A stretch of 64,000 nucleotides of DNA from Bradyrhizobium sp. AZCC 2262 (GTDB lineage: Bacteria; Pseudomonadota; Alphaproteobacteria; Rhizobiales; Xanthobacteraceae): the NCBI RefSeq assembly GCF_036924535.1, contig NZ_JAZHRT010000001.1, positions 7,192,001 to 7,256,000 of the forward strand. Direction: 5' to 3'. This document shows, in pieces, positions 54,925-63,623 of this stretch. A model generated the notes under the pieces. The model worked only from the letters and a program-made list of their open reading frames with translations. It did no database searches and was not told the DNA's origin. A program made the translations under genes and the position numbers. The stretch's first letter is position 1, and every line of letters begins with the position of its first letter.

Positions 54925-55329
54925 TTACGCGGTCACCGCTTCGGCAAAATCTTCGTCGTCGATCTCATCCTCGATCGGCTTGAAGGTCGAGAGCGGCTTG
55001 GTCGAAAGCGTGATCGGCTTGCGGCCGCCGTGGGATGACGACGAGGCGGAACGCGCGGTCGGTTCGCGCGACAGCGCATAGAGCGTGGAACCGACCCGGC
55101 CACCGAAATGGACCAGTTCGCGTTCGGTACAGCTTGCTGCGATGGCAACGGCCAGCGCGTGCAGATGGCTGCGGCGGTAGCAGAATAGCGCCAGCATGGC
55201 GCGGACCTCGGACGAAACGCTCTCCACCAGAAGCGGCAGGCCATTGGCGTTGGCCCGATACATCTCGCCGAGCAACTCGTCGCGGACCGGACAAAAATCG
55301 TTCTCGAATGCGTCACGGCTTGAAAACAT
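54925..55329 (-). CDS. Hypothetical protein
   Basis: The protein has 134 residues. The first 85 residues look globular and helical (FCPVRDELLGEMYRANANGL, VSSEVRAMLALFCYRRSHLH); the rest is low-complexity, ser/pro-rich and acidic, ending EDEIDDEDFAEAVTA. No family is recognised. The ATG at 55329 has GGGAGAA upstream; a longer in-frame start lacks one. Confidence 0.65.
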   Translation of the reverse strand: MFSSRDAFENDFCPVRDELLGEMYRANANGLPLLVESVSSEVRAMLALFCYRRSHLHALAVAIAASCTERELVHFGGRVGSTLYALSREPTARSASSSSHGGRKPITLSTKPLSTFKPIEDEIDDEDFAEAVTA

Positions 55330-55524
55330 TGCGGGTTCTCCCTTTGCGGAAGATGCAGTGCAATACTCTAATGAAAGGTTAACCACGCCTATCAGTAGTG
55401 TTCCGGATGACTTGTCAGCCACATCCGAATCGGAAATCGGAACATGATTCGCACCGGAGCGGATGCGCGCCTTCCGAAGCCGGAGCAGGATTGAAACAAG
55501 CGGGCCGATGCCATCGGCCGCGGA

Positions 55525-55917
55525 TCAGTTCGCCGCCATGAAGATCGACAGGCCGAAACCGGTGAGATGGTGCAGCGCCTGGTCGACGCCGATCAGCGTC
55601 CAGAACCACGGATGCTCGTTCTCCAGCGTCACGCCGAACCGGGAAGCGATGATCCCCTTGACGCGGTCGACGGTGATGTGAATGGCGAAGTCGATGAAGG
55701 CGACGAACCAGAATCGCGGCGCGACGATCAGGATCAGCGCCAATGATACCGCGAGGTGCACGAGGCAATGCGCCAATAGCGGCAAGGCCCAGCCGGTCTT
55801 TTGATCCTTGCCGATCGCCATCCAGGAGTTCTGCAGCATGAAATCGGCGATGACGTGCTTCACGGTGAGAAGCAGCATCCATCCTACCAGCGCACCTACC
55901 GGGACCGCGGACGACAT
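55525..55917 (-). CDS. DUF3307 family membrane protein
   Basis: The protein has 130 residues with about four hydrophobic segments. Conserved polar-membrane motifs VKHVIADFMLQNSWMAIGKD, HCLVHL and FIDFAIHITVDRVKG, ending DQALHHLTG, match DUF3307. The histidines and aspartates within the membrane region suggest a metal site, but the function is unknown. The ATG at 55917 is chosen; a TTG at 55932 is possible. Ribosome binding sites are weak for both. Confidence 0.82.
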   Translation of the reverse strand: MSSAVPVGALVGWMLLLTVKHVIADFMLQNSWMAIGKDQKTGWALPLLAHCLVHLAVSLALILIVAPRFWFVAFIDFAIHITVDRVKGIIASRFGVTLENEHPWFWTLIGVDQALHHLTGFGLSIFMAAN

Positions 55918-56296
55918 CGAAGGAAACAACAAAGCTGACGCCCTTTGCTGGGACTGGAGAGGTGACGAAAAACCGGGACCTAGGCTGTCAGCGCAATGTT
56001 GTTGTCAAACCCGGACTGTTCGAACGTTGCCTTTATTTATGACACCTCCCGCGCCGGAATGCACCTGTGGGTAGTCTGAAAATCGCACGGTGTGGCGGAA
56101 CTGCGATATTGCGGCACCGCCGCGAACGTGCCACGCGGGGTAACGTTACCGGCGGGCGCGGTTTGCAATCCCATACTAGCGGACTATTATCGGCCGGCGG
56201 TCAAATTATCGTTCTTTTCTAGGCATTTACGAATTCATTCGGACGGCCTGCGGCGCCAGTGCGGCTGCGACACGTCCTGACCTCCGGATACGAGCC
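55918..56296. other. Intergenic stretch, no gene recognised
   Basis: About 380 bases between divergent genes, with the promoters of both presumably inside. Short open frames are not protein-like. No strong palindrome or terminator is seen. Confidence 0.5.
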
Positions 56297-57697
56297 ATGA
56301 GTGCTGAAGCCCCAACGCCGCATCCGGAAATGCCGCGTCGCCGTCCGCGGACCGTCAGGAGCAACCGGACCCAGATCCTGCTGTTTTCCCTCCTGACCCT
56401 GGTCCTGACCATCGCCGTGGTGTGGGGTGGCCGGACTTGGCTGCGCAATTCGGAAACGCTGGTATTTGCGGTCGGTGATACCAACGGTCCCGAAGCGCGC
56501 TTCGCCGCCCGGCTGGCGACGGTGCTGAAGAATAATTCCTCGCGGCTGCAACTCAGGATCGTGCCCAACAGCGACAATACAAAAGCGCTGTCGCAGTTCG
56601 ACCGCAAGGAAGCCAATCTTGCGATATTGCGCACCGACGCCAGGATACCGCCCCGCGCCCGCGCGCTGGCGATCCTCGAACACGACGTGCTTCTGCTGAT
56701 CAGCCCGAACGGCAAGAAAATCAAATCCATCGCCGAGCTGAAGAAAAAGAAGATCGCGGTCATCGCCGACAGCGAGAGCGGCGGTGCGCTGGTGCGCAAT
56801 ATCCTCGAACTCTCCGATACCCCGGAGGCGGCGGCACGGGTCCAGATGGCGCCGCCGGCCGCAACCTTCGACCAGCTGTTCGCCGCAGGATTCGGCGCCG
56901 TGATCAAGATCGCGCACGCTTCGCAGATCGTGAAGGACAAGAGCTACGAGCAATATACCAGGCGCGGCGGCTTCACCCTGAACGCGATCGATTCGGCGAA
57001 AGCGATCGCCAGGAAGCACCCGGCGCTATCAGAGGAAACGGTGGCGACCGGAATGCTGTCCGCCTCGCCCGCTGTCCCTGCGGAAGACGTCGACACGATC
57101 GGGCTCGAATGGCTGCTGGTCGCCCAATCCAGGCTATCGAACACGACCGTGGGCGACCTGGCGCGGATCATTTACGAGAACAAGGCCGAGCTCGCGCTCG
57201 CCGACGGCTTCGCCTCCAAGATCGAGCCGGCAGCGACCGACAAGGACGCCTTCATCGTGGCGCATCCCGGCGCCGCCGAATACATCAATGACGAGGTCAA
57301 GTCCTTTGTCGAGCGCTACAGCGACTTGATGTATGTCGCCCTGGCGGCGCTCAGCATCATCGGCACGATCTTTGCCGCCATCTACACCAAGGTCACCCGG
57401 ATCGCGCCGGAGAAAGCCAGCCAGCTCGCAACCGCCATTCTCGATATCGGCGAGCGCATGGAATACGCCACGAGCCTCGACGCGCTCGATGAACTCCAGG
57501 ATGAACTCGAGACGATCCTGCGCGGCGTGGTGATAGGCTTGCGCGACGGGACCATCTCCAGCGACGGGCTGGACACTTTCAAGCTCGGCTATGAATTCGT
57601 GCGCGACGAGATCGGCATGCGCCGCGAACATATCAAGCGGCACCCGCCGTCCCAGGACGACAAGGTGGTCGCCGTGAAAACCGCGCAGAGCGCGTAA
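56297..57697 (+). CDS. TAXI-family TRAP solute-binding-like protein, membrane anchored
   Basis: The protein has 466 residues. An N-terminal membrane anchor (ILLFSLLTLVLTIAVVWGG, about 27-45) is followed by a NMT1/TAXI-type binding domain (about 52-330: NLAILRTDARIPPRARALAI, KKIAVIADSESGGALVRNIL, LWLL-like ends). A second membrane segment (YVALAALSIIGTIFAAIYT, about 350-368) is followed by a cytoplasmic helical tail of about 95 residues. No TRAP permease gene is nearby. The tail makes it look more like a signalling or scaffold protein than a free binding protein; this is inference. Confidence 0.85.
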   Translation: MSAEAPTPHPEMPRRRPRTVRSNRTQILLFSLLTLVLTIAVVWGGRTWLRNSETLVFAVGDTNGPEARFAARLATVLKNNSSRLQLRIVPNSDNTKALSQFDRKEANLAILRTDARIPPRARALAILEHDVLLLISPNGKKIKSIAELKKKKIAVIADSESGGALVRNILELSDTPEAAARVQMAPPAATFDQLFAAGFGAVIKIAHASQIVKDKSYEQYTRRGGFTLNAIDSAKAIARKHPALSEETVATGMLSASPAVPAEDVDTIGLEWLLVAQSRLSNTTVGDLARIIYENKAELALADGFASKIEPAATDKDAFIVAHPGAAEYINDEVKSFVERYSDLMYVALAALSIIGTIFAAIYTKVTRIAPEKASQLATAILDIGERMEYATSLDALDELQDELETILRGVVIGLRDGTISSDGLDTFKLGYEFVRDEIGMRREHIKRHPPSQDDKVVAVKTAQSA

Positions 57698-57720
57698 ACT
57701 TAAGCCATTCGAATTGACTG

Positions 57721-59212
57721 GTGTGATCCGTCACCCTGAGAGCTTGTGACGCTTTTGGCCGCTGCGGAGCTTTGGAGCGAGGTGGCGGCTGCTCGTCGGG
57801 GCAAATGGCGGTTTTGGGGTTTGAGTTTGTCGATGAGCTCTCGTTTATGCACTGCAGAGGCGGTTGCCTTGCAGGATGTTGTTGGTGAGGGCGTACCAGA
57901 GCACGACGGCGCGGACCTTTTCGATGCCGCGCACGGTTAATTGCCGCAGGTCCCAGTTGCGCCAGCGGGCATGGATGCACTCGCAAATCGAACGGGGCTT
58001 GTACCGGGCCTTGCCCGCTTCGCTCGCCATTCGCGCGCGCCAGGCCAGTACCCCCGGGCCGTCGCCGCGCCGCGGCAGGTACGGATCGGTGCCGTGCTTG
58101 GATTGAGTGGGCGGACAAAAGACCTCGACGCCCTCGGCATGCGCCCATTCGATGTCCTCCGCGCTGCCAAAGCCGCCATCGACGAGATGGTCTTTGGGCA
58201 GACCGCCAGGGCGCGTGCGCTGCCGCTCCAGCATGGGACGCATCAGGCCGCGGTCGGACCCGGTGTTGCAAATCCTGGTGTCAACGACGATCTGCTGGCC
58301 GGCCGCACTCGTTACCTGCACGTTGTAAGCTGGGCGGAAGCCGCCGTCGGCCATCTTCATGACCCGTGCATCGGCGTCCGTCGTGGATGCGCGCGGCTCC
58401 TTCGGCTTCTTGCCATTGCCGCGCTTTTCTTCGCGCTCCTTGCGCTGCTGCTTGATCTCGGCCAGCGCCGTCTGCGCCGCTTTCACGCGCGCGCGGCGCT
58501 CCCGCGCGGCTCGCTCCTTGGCCGCCCGGGTGCGCTGATTGCTGGCGTCCGAGCGTGTATCGACCTCGCGCTTGAGATCTTCCACCGCTGCCTCAGCCTG
58601 TGCCAGGTGCCGGTCGAGTGTCGCCTCGCGCCGGAACGAGGCGGCTCCCGCGCTGGCCCGGACCCGCACCCCATCCTGCGCCAGCGTCTCCAGATTGACG
58701 AGGCCAGCCTTCGCCAGCGCCGCCAGATGCTCGCTGAGCAGCCGGTCCAGCAGATCGGCGCAACCGACCCGGAAGTCCGCCAGCATGTGATAGTTCACCG
58801 ACACGCCACCGCACAGCCAACGATAGGCATCGTGGCTCTCGCACAGCCGCTCCAAGGCGCGTGCGCTGCCAACGCCCTCGCTGGTGGCATAGAGCCACAG
58901 CGCCAGCAAAAGCCGCGGCGATGTCGCGGGGTGACCGGGGCGGTCGCCCCTGGCTTTGATCCGGTTCTCCAGTTCACTCAGATCAAGCTCTTCGACATAA
59001 GACCAGATCAGGCGCACCGGATGGTCTTCCCCGATCAGGCTCTCGATATCCACCGCGCGCAACGCGATCTGGTCGCGTTGCGGTTCACGCAGCCGCGGCG
59101 CGCCGAGCGGCGCCGCTTCGGCTTGCGGCTTCGCCTGATCCGGCAGGTCTCCAAACAATTCATCGGCAGCCATCATCGCCTCCCGCGAATCCATATCGCC
59201 AGAGAATCACAC
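57721..59212 (-). mobile_element. IS1182-type insertion sequence (ends approximate)
   Basis: One full-length IS1182-type transposase gene fills this stretch. GTGTGAT at 57721 and its inverted complement ATCACAC ending at 59212 are candidate terminal repeats but are short; no convincing target duplication was found. A further ATCACAC (about 59257) leaves the right end open. Confidence 0.55.
57845..59194 (-). CDS. IS1182-family transposase
   Basis: The protein has 449 residues. The N-terminal domain (about 35-110: IALRAVDIESLIGEDHPVRL, ATSPRLLLALWLYATSEGVG) and CESHDAYRWLCGGVSVNYHM are the IS1182/IS5-like DUF772 region. A basic coiled stretch (about 190-260) precedes the catalytic core: DADARVMKMADGGFRPAYNV, HLVDGGFGSAEDIEWAHAEG and a C-terminal CECIHARWRNWDLRQLTVRG. 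An ATG at 59173 with GGGAGG upstream is an alternative start. The frame is intact. Confidence 0.9.
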   Translation of the reverse strand: MDSREAMMAADELFGDLPDQAKPQAEAAPLGAPRLREPQRDQIALRAVDIESLIGEDHPVRLIWSYVEELDLSELENRIKARGDRPGHPATSPRLLLALWLYATSEGVGSARALERLCESHDAYRWLCGGVSVNYHMLADFRVGCADLLDRLLSEHLAALAKAGLVNLETLAQDGVRVRASAGAASFRREATLDRHLAQAEAAVEDLKREVDTRSDASNQRTRAAKERAARERRARVKAAQTALAEIKQQRKEREEKRGNGKKPKEPRASTTDADARVMKMADGGFRPAYNVQVTSAAGQQIVVDTRICNTGSDRGLMRPMLERQRTRPGGLPKDHLVDGGFGSAEDIEWAHAEGVEVFCPPTQSKHGTDPYLPRRGDGPGVLAWRARMASEAGKARYKPRSICECIHARWRNWDLRQLTVRGIEKVRAVVLWYALTNNILQGNRLCSA

Positions 59213-59322
59213 TGCATTAGCTATCGGCTAGACTGGCTTGCCCGACGTCAAAAAAATCACACTCTCTGAGGTGGCCGTGCGCAGCATGGCCCTCGAAGGG
59301 CGACGGCCACGGACGGGGCCGC

Positions 59323-59361
59323 TCATCCTTCGAGGCTCGCTTTGCTCGCACCTCAGGATGA
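59323..59361. repeat. Palindromic repeat (TCATCCTTCGAGG..CCTCAGGATGA)
   Basis: TCATCCTTCGAGG and CCTCAGGATGA pair imperfectly around CTCGCTTTGCTCGC. It resembles half of the groES-groEL spacer element. Confidence 0.72.
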
Positions 59362-60237
59362 CGGAACTGCCGCATTGGACCCGGCGGGAACCCTCGCGCG
59401 GATCTCGGCGATTCTGCGCTTGAGCGCCGCCTGCCGTGGGTCCGGCATCGCGGCGGCGCGCGCTTCGACCACCGCGGTCCCGAGATCAGGCAGCGCCAGC
59501 ACGCCATCGAAGGTCGGCTTGACCAGGCCGTCGATGATCGCATTCCAGTCCGCCAGGCCCTGACGGTAGACGTCGCCATAGCCCTCGATCATGGTCGCGG
59601 TCTGCACGATCGCGGGTGCGGCCCGGGGCTGCTTGGTCAGGCTGCGGTCGATCATGTGCAACCAGCGTTCGACCCAGACCCGCTCCTTGGCATAGCGCAC
59701 CGAGAGCAGCCGCCATCGCCGCAGCCCCGCCTCTATTTTCAGGCGGCGGATACCGAACCGGCTGGCCGTGCTGAAGCGGATGGAGACCCGCTTGTGCATC
59801 CAGCCTGCCCATTCGAGTGCGTCGAGTACATACTCGGCGAGGACAGCGGGAAGCGCGCCGATCAATTCCTCGATTCGGAATTTCTTCACGTCGACGGATC
59901 CGGCGGACGCGCCGGGCCGGCCGTCAAGTTCGAAGAGCTTGAGCTGTGCGATCCGGATCGGGTCCTCATAGCTCATACGTACCGCCATCAGCCGCGCAAT
60001 GTCGGTCAGCATCGCATCGTCGACGCCTCGTTTGCCGATGAACCGGCGCAACCGGTCGACATAGAGGTGGGCGTAGCTCGGACCCTGATAGTCGATCAGA
60101 AGATGGATGCCGTCGCTCGCCACCGCCATCACCGGCTCCGGCAAGCCCTCGGGCAAAAACGGCGGTGTTTCATCATCGTCGCCGATGACATCGGCGAGCA
60201 GATAACGCAGCGACGACAGGATACCGCGATCTACCAC
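59353..60237 (-). CDS. Indolepyruvate oxidoreductase IorB-like C-terminal domain (DUF6537), lacking the catalytic N-terminus
   Basis: The protein has 294 residues. LLIDYQGPSYAHLYVDRLRR, DIARLMAVRMSYEDPIRIAQ, SIRFSTASRFGIRRLKIEAG and IEGYGDVYRQGLADWNAIID match the DUF6537 half of large alphaproteobacterial IorB proteins. The usual gamma-type oxidoreductase domain of about 200 residues before it is missing; instead the gene starts (GTG, with GGAG close by) 17 bases after a cyclic-nucleotide-binding protein gene. No iorA is present. It may be a deletion remnant or a stand-alone domain. An in-frame stop lies upstream, so the missing part is not hidden in the same frame. Confidence 0.72.
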   Translation of the reverse strand: MVDRGILSSLRYLLADVIGDDDETPPFLPEGLPEPVMAVASDGIHLLIDYQGPSYAHLYVDRLRRFIGKRGVDDAMLTDIARLMAVRMSYEDPIRIAQLKLFELDGRPGASAGSVDVKKFRIEELIGALPAVLAEYVLDALEWAGWMHKRVSIRFSTASRFGIRRLKIEAGLRRWRLLSVRYAKERVWVERWLHMIDRSLTKQPRAAPAIVQTATMIEGYGDVYRQGLADWNAIIDGLVKPTFDGVLALPDLGTAVVEARAAAMPDPRQAALKRRIAEIRARVPAGSNAAVPSS

Positions 60238-60254
60238 TCTCCGTGCTCCGGCCT

Positions 60255-60920
60255 CTACGCGGGCTTCGGCTCAGCCGCGGACGCCATGTGCTGGGCCAGC
60301 CGCTTTTCCGCCGCGTCCAGGTTCTGGAACAGACGAGCGCTGGCAAGACGAAGGAAGTAGAAGCCAAAAGCGGGGTTCTGCACGTAGAGTTCCTCGACCT
60401 TGCTGTAGCTGACGCTCAGGATGAGGCCGGCCTCGACACATTCCAGCGTCTGGGTTCGCGTGTTCGAAGGCGACAGCATGCCGAGTTCGCCGACGATGGC
60501 GCCGACCGGCAGCACGATGCCGGACTCGACCAGCTTGAACCTGCCGCTGACGATATAGAGCATGTCCTCGGCTTTTTCGTCCTTGTAGAACAGGATCTCG
60601 CCGGCGGCGCATTGACGCTCGGTCATGAACGGCTTCAGCCATTCCATCGAGAGGTCGCTGTTGACCGATTTCTTCACGTCGCGCACCAGCTGCAGCATCT
60701 GGTGCAGGCGATAGGAATTGACCAGCAGCATGACCAGCTGCACCCCCATCACCAGGAAATTATGGGTCGGGATCGCGGTCACGATCAGAACGACGTTGGC
60801 GAGGATGCCGAAGACCCGCAGCGGGATCATGGTCCGCATCGTGGTGGTGGCGACCACGAAGATCGATGCGAACAGCGCGCCCGCGGTTCCTGCGTGTTGT
60901 ACCAGATGAGACGTATCCAT
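60255..60920 (-). CDS. Membrane protein with C-terminal cyclic nucleotide-binding domain
   Basis: The protein has 221 residues. Three hydrophobic helices occupy about 12-75 (AGALFASIFVVATTTM, VFGILANVVLIVTAIPTHNF, GVQLVMLLVNSY). A cNMP-binding domain follows (about 95-200): CAAGEILFYKDEKAEDMLYI, VSGRFKLVESGIVLPVGAIV, GELGMLSPSNTRTQTLEC. The phosphate cassette position is GELGMLSPSNTRT. No DNA-binding domain is present, so it is not a Crp regulator; its layout resembles Popeye-type proteins. It is divergent from an MloK1-like channel gene. Confidence 0.85.
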   Translation of the reverse strand: MDTSHLVQHAGTAGALFASIFVVATTTMRTMIPLRVFGILANVVLIVTAIPTHNFLVMGVQLVMLLVNSYRLHQMLQLVRDVKKSVNSDLSMEWLKPFMTERQCAAGEILFYKDEKAEDMLYIVSGRFKLVESGIVLPVGAIVGELGMLSPSNTRTQTLECVEAGLILSVSYSKVEELYVQNPAFGFYFLRLASARLFQNLDAAEKRLAQHMASAAEPKPA

Positions 60921-61228
60921 CGGAAACCAGCCAATATCTAAACGTTCACGATTCTGTTGCAGCGCCCGCTATCGTAATGTCCGCGAGGCCATTTTGATAT
61001 ACGAGGAAAGAACGACGATTTGTCGGGTTTCTCACCATTCCCGAGTAAATTCGGCCTCAAGCCGGTGGCCGGCCGCGGGGCCGGACCGGCCGCCCCGGGG
61101 ACACGTCGCGCAGTGTGAAGGCCGTCGTTGACGGCCTCGCCGCAGGCGGGCACTTTGCAGGCATTGGTCACGCTGCGGCTTGACCGTGATCCGGCTTTTA
61201 TTGCACCCGTCAGGCCCCTCCTTATCCG
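60921..61228. other. Divergent intergenic stretch with one hairpin
   Basis: About 308 bases between two divergent cyclic-nucleotide-binding genes. A perfect hairpin, AGGCCGTC / GACGGCCT with a 3-base loop, lies at 61119-61137 but has no T run. No other structure or gene is seen; both promoters should lie here. Confidence 0.5.
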
Positions 61229-62341
61229 ATGTCCAAGCGGCTCGTTCTCTCGGCACTGGCCCAGTTCACCGCCAAGACGGCCGGCCGCAACATGACCAAA
61301 GCGGCCTATGTCGCCGTCGCGGCCGGCGTCGCGGCGATGGTGGTGCTCACCGTGCCCCCCGCCTACGAGGTGGCGCACCATTGGGTCGAAGCGGTGCTGT
61401 TGACGTGCCTCGTCTATTTCGTGTTCGAATGGCTGGTGCGGCTGCGCCATATGGGGCAGCAAGGGCGGCTATCGCTCTACGCGCTTTCCAGCAGCGGGAT
61501 CGTCGACGCGATCGGCGCCCTTGCCGTGCCGGTCGCGCTGCTCTCGGGCATTGAGCCCAGGACGGCGTGGCTGTTCAGCATCCTCTGGGTACTCAAGGTC
61601 GTTCCGGGCATCCCTGGGCTGCGGCAGCTGCGGCGCGTGCTGGTGCTGGAATCAGGGCCGCTGCTCAGCGTGCTCGTGATCTTCCTGATGGTGGTATTCC
61701 TGGCGTCGGTCGCGGAATATTTCCTGGAGCGCGACGTGCAGCCGGCGACGTTCGGCAGCGTGCCGGCGGCGCTGTGGTGGGCGGTGGTGACGCTGACCAC
61801 CACCGGCTATGGCGACGTGGTGCCGATCACGCCGCTCGGCCGCATCGTCGCGGCGATGGTCATGATCTCCGGCCTCGGCGTGTTCGGGCTCTGGACCGGC
61901 ATTCTGGCGACCGGCTTTGCCGCCGAGACCCGCCGCGACAATTTCCTGAAGACGTGGGAGACCGTCAGCAAGGTGCCGTTCTTCGCTACCCTCGGCCCGG
62001 CCGCGATCGCCGACGTCACGCACATGCTGCGAACGATGGACCTGCCGGCGCGCACCATGATCATCCGCAAGGGCCAGCAGGGCGACTGCATGTATTTCAT
62101 CGCCGCCGGCGAGGCCGAGGTCGAATTGCCCGGCAAGAAGGTAGCGCTCGGCGAAGGCGCGTTCTTCGGCGAGATGGCCCTGCTCGGCAACAATGTGCGC
62201 GGCGCCAATGTCACGACCACCAAGGTGACGCGGCTCTTGGTGCTCGACCTCGTGGATTTTCGCCTGCTGATGGCGCGGCATCCCGATCTGGCCGAAACCA
62301 TCGACGCCGAGGCCCAGCGGCGCGCGCAAGAAAACAAATAG
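61229..62341 (+). CDS. Cyclic nucleotide-gated potassium channel, MloK1-like
   Basis: The protein has 370 residues. Six membrane segments are followed by a cNMP-binding domain. The pore helix and filter WWAVVTLTTTGYGDVVPITP (about 170-189) carry the K+ selectivity sequence TTGYGD. After S6 (SGLGVFGLWTGILATGF) comes ETRRDNFLKTWETVSKVPFF, as in MloK1 of Mesorhizobium loti, then the cNMP domain with RKGQQGDCMYFIAAGEAEVE and GEGAFFGEMALLGNNVRGAN. The cassette has Gly-Glu-Met-Ala-Leu and a following Arg. It should pass potassium in response to cAMP. Confidence 0.93.
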   Translation: MSKRLVLSALAQFTAKTAGRNMTKAAYVAVAAGVAAMVVLTVPPAYEVAHHWVEAVLLTCLVYFVFEWLVRLRHMGQQGRLSLYALSSSGIVDAIGALAVPVALLSGIEPRTAWLFSILWVLKVVPGIPGLRQLRRVLVLESGPLLSVLVIFLMVVFLASVAEYFLERDVQPATFGSVPAALWWAVVTLTTTGYGDVVPITPLGRIVAAMVMISGLGVFGLWTGILATGFAAETRRDNFLKTWETVSKVPFFATLGPAAIADVTHMLRTMDLPARTMIIRKGQQGDCMYFIAAGEAEVELPGKKVALGEGAFFGEMALLGNNVRGANVTTTKVTRLLVLDLVDFRLLMARHPDLAETIDAEAQRRAQENK

Positions 62342-62371
62342 ATCAAACAAGCAAGAACAATGGAGAAAGAC

Positions 62372-63157
62372 ATGCGTGAAGCAGCCGAGGCGGCAAGCGC
62401 GCCCATACTCGAGATCAACGGCGCGCGCGCCACCATCCGCCTCAACCGGCCGAAACACCTGAACCGGCTGCAGAGCGAGGATCTCGGCGATCTCATCAAA
62501 CTGTTCGACCGGATCGAGGCTGATCCCGCGATCCGCGTGCTGGTGCTCACCGGCACCGGCCGCGCCTTCAGCGCCGGTTACGATCTCAATTCGGTGGCGG
62601 ACCGCGCCACCAGCGCGACGGCGCAACCGAGCGCGGGATCGGCGTTCGAAGCGGTGGTCGACCGCCTGGAAGATCTCGGCGTACCGACGATCTGCCGGCT
62701 CAATGGCGGCGTCTATGGCGGTTCGACCGACCTGGCGCTGGCCTGCGATTTCCGCATCGGCGTCGATACGGCTGAAATGTTCATGCCGGCGGCGCGGCTC
62801 GGCCTGCACTATTACAAGAGCGGCATCGCCCGCTACGTGTCGCGGCTCGGCGTCGACAACGCCAAAATGCTGTTTCTCACCGCGCAGAAGATCACGGCGC
62901 CGGAAATGCTGCGGATCGGCTACCTCACCGTCATGGTGCCCGAGGAAGCGCTGGATGAGGAAGTCGACCGGCTCGCCAATATCCTGGCCGGCAACGCGCC
63001 TTCGGCGATGCGCGGCATGAAGCGCGCCATCAATGAATTCGCCCGCGGCAAGCTCGACGAAGAAGCCGCCGACCTCCGCCACCGCGAGAGCATGCGCAGC
63101 GCCGAGATCAAGGAAGGCATCAATGCCTTTGCGGAAAAGCGCGCGCCGAAGTTCTAA
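62372..63157 (+). CDS. Crotonase-fold (enoyl-CoA hydratase/isomerase) protein, atypical active site
   Basis: The protein has 261 residues. Crotonase features: ATIRLNRPKHLNRLQSEDLG, VLTGTGRAFSAGYDLNSVAD and LNGGVYGGSTDLALACDFRI (oxyanion hole). Where classical hydratases have the first catalytic Glu, the sequence is MPAARLGLHYYKSG, with Ala; the second Glu position reads Lys (NAKML). It may therefore catalyse isomerisation, hydrolysis or another CoA-ester reaction. GGAGAAAG lies just before the ATG at 62372, which is preferred to 62360. It follows the channel gene by 30 bases. Confidence 0.87.
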   Translation: MREAAEAASAPILEINGARATIRLNRPKHLNRLQSEDLGDLIKLFDRIEADPAIRVLVLTGTGRAFSAGYDLNSVADRATSATAQPSAGSAFEAVVDRLEDLGVPTICRLNGGVYGGSTDLALACDFRIGVDTAEMFMPAARLGLHYYKSGIARYVSRLGVDNAKMLFLTAQKITAPEMLRIGYLTVMVPEEALDEEVDRLANILAGNAPSAMRGMKRAINEFARGKLDEEAADLRHRESMRSAEIKEGINAFAEKRAPKF

Positions 63158-63167
63158 CGGGAAAAAC

Positions 63168-63602
63168 TCAGGCTCGCCTGGTCCTCATCGCCCGGACCTG
63201 CTTGATATCGGGATCCCGCGCAAGCGTCTGGTAGCGCTTGCTGTCGACCGCATAGATCGCGACGCGCCCCTCCGCATCGGCATGCACGCCCCAGCCGAAG
63301 CGCTTGCCAAGCCCTGATGCCCTCAGACACGCCTGCCCCTTGGAGAAGAATTCATCACGGGCAAGACTTCGCTCCTTCTTCGTCGCCTTGGCATCGAGCT
63401 GCCGGCCGCTGGCGGAGGTCGCGAATACGACATCGTCCGACGTGTACTTGTAGGGCGCTTCCACGATCATCCTGTATTGCAGGCCCGCTACCGTCGGATT
63501 CCCCGCGCGGGCCGGCGGCTCCTCGCCGGCCCGCGCGGGACAATCTTCCGCGACCTGGATGAAGGTGTCGAAACAATTGGTGGTGTAAACAGTCTTTGCC
63601 AT
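63168..63602 (-). CDS. DUF6157 family protein
   Basis: The protein has 144 residues. The family pattern is clear: TNCFDTFIQVAEDCPARAGE, GLQYRMIVEAPYKYTSDDVV, FFSKGQACLRASGLGKRFGW and GVHADAEGRVAIYAVDSKRY. The function is unknown. It lies 21 bases downstream of the partial GST gene on the same strand and may be cotranscribed. Confidence 0.86.
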   Translation of the reverse strand: MAKTVYTTNCFDTFIQVAEDCPARAGEEPPARAGNPTVAGLQYRMIVEAPYKYTSDDVVFATSASGRQLDAKATKKERSLARDEFFSKGQACLRASGLGKRFGWGVHADAEGRVAIYAVDSKRYQTLARDPDIKQVRAMRTRRA

Positions 63603-63623
63603 TCAGAACTCTCGTGACACCGC

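Noticed and set aside
57941..59269. Plus-strand open frame of 442 codons
   Set aside because: Antisense to the IS1182-type transposase, which shows clear family motifs on the other strand.
61119..61137. Hairpin AGGCCGTC/GACGGCCT as a terminator
   Set aside because: There is no T run on either side and it lies between two divergent genes, where no terminator is expected.
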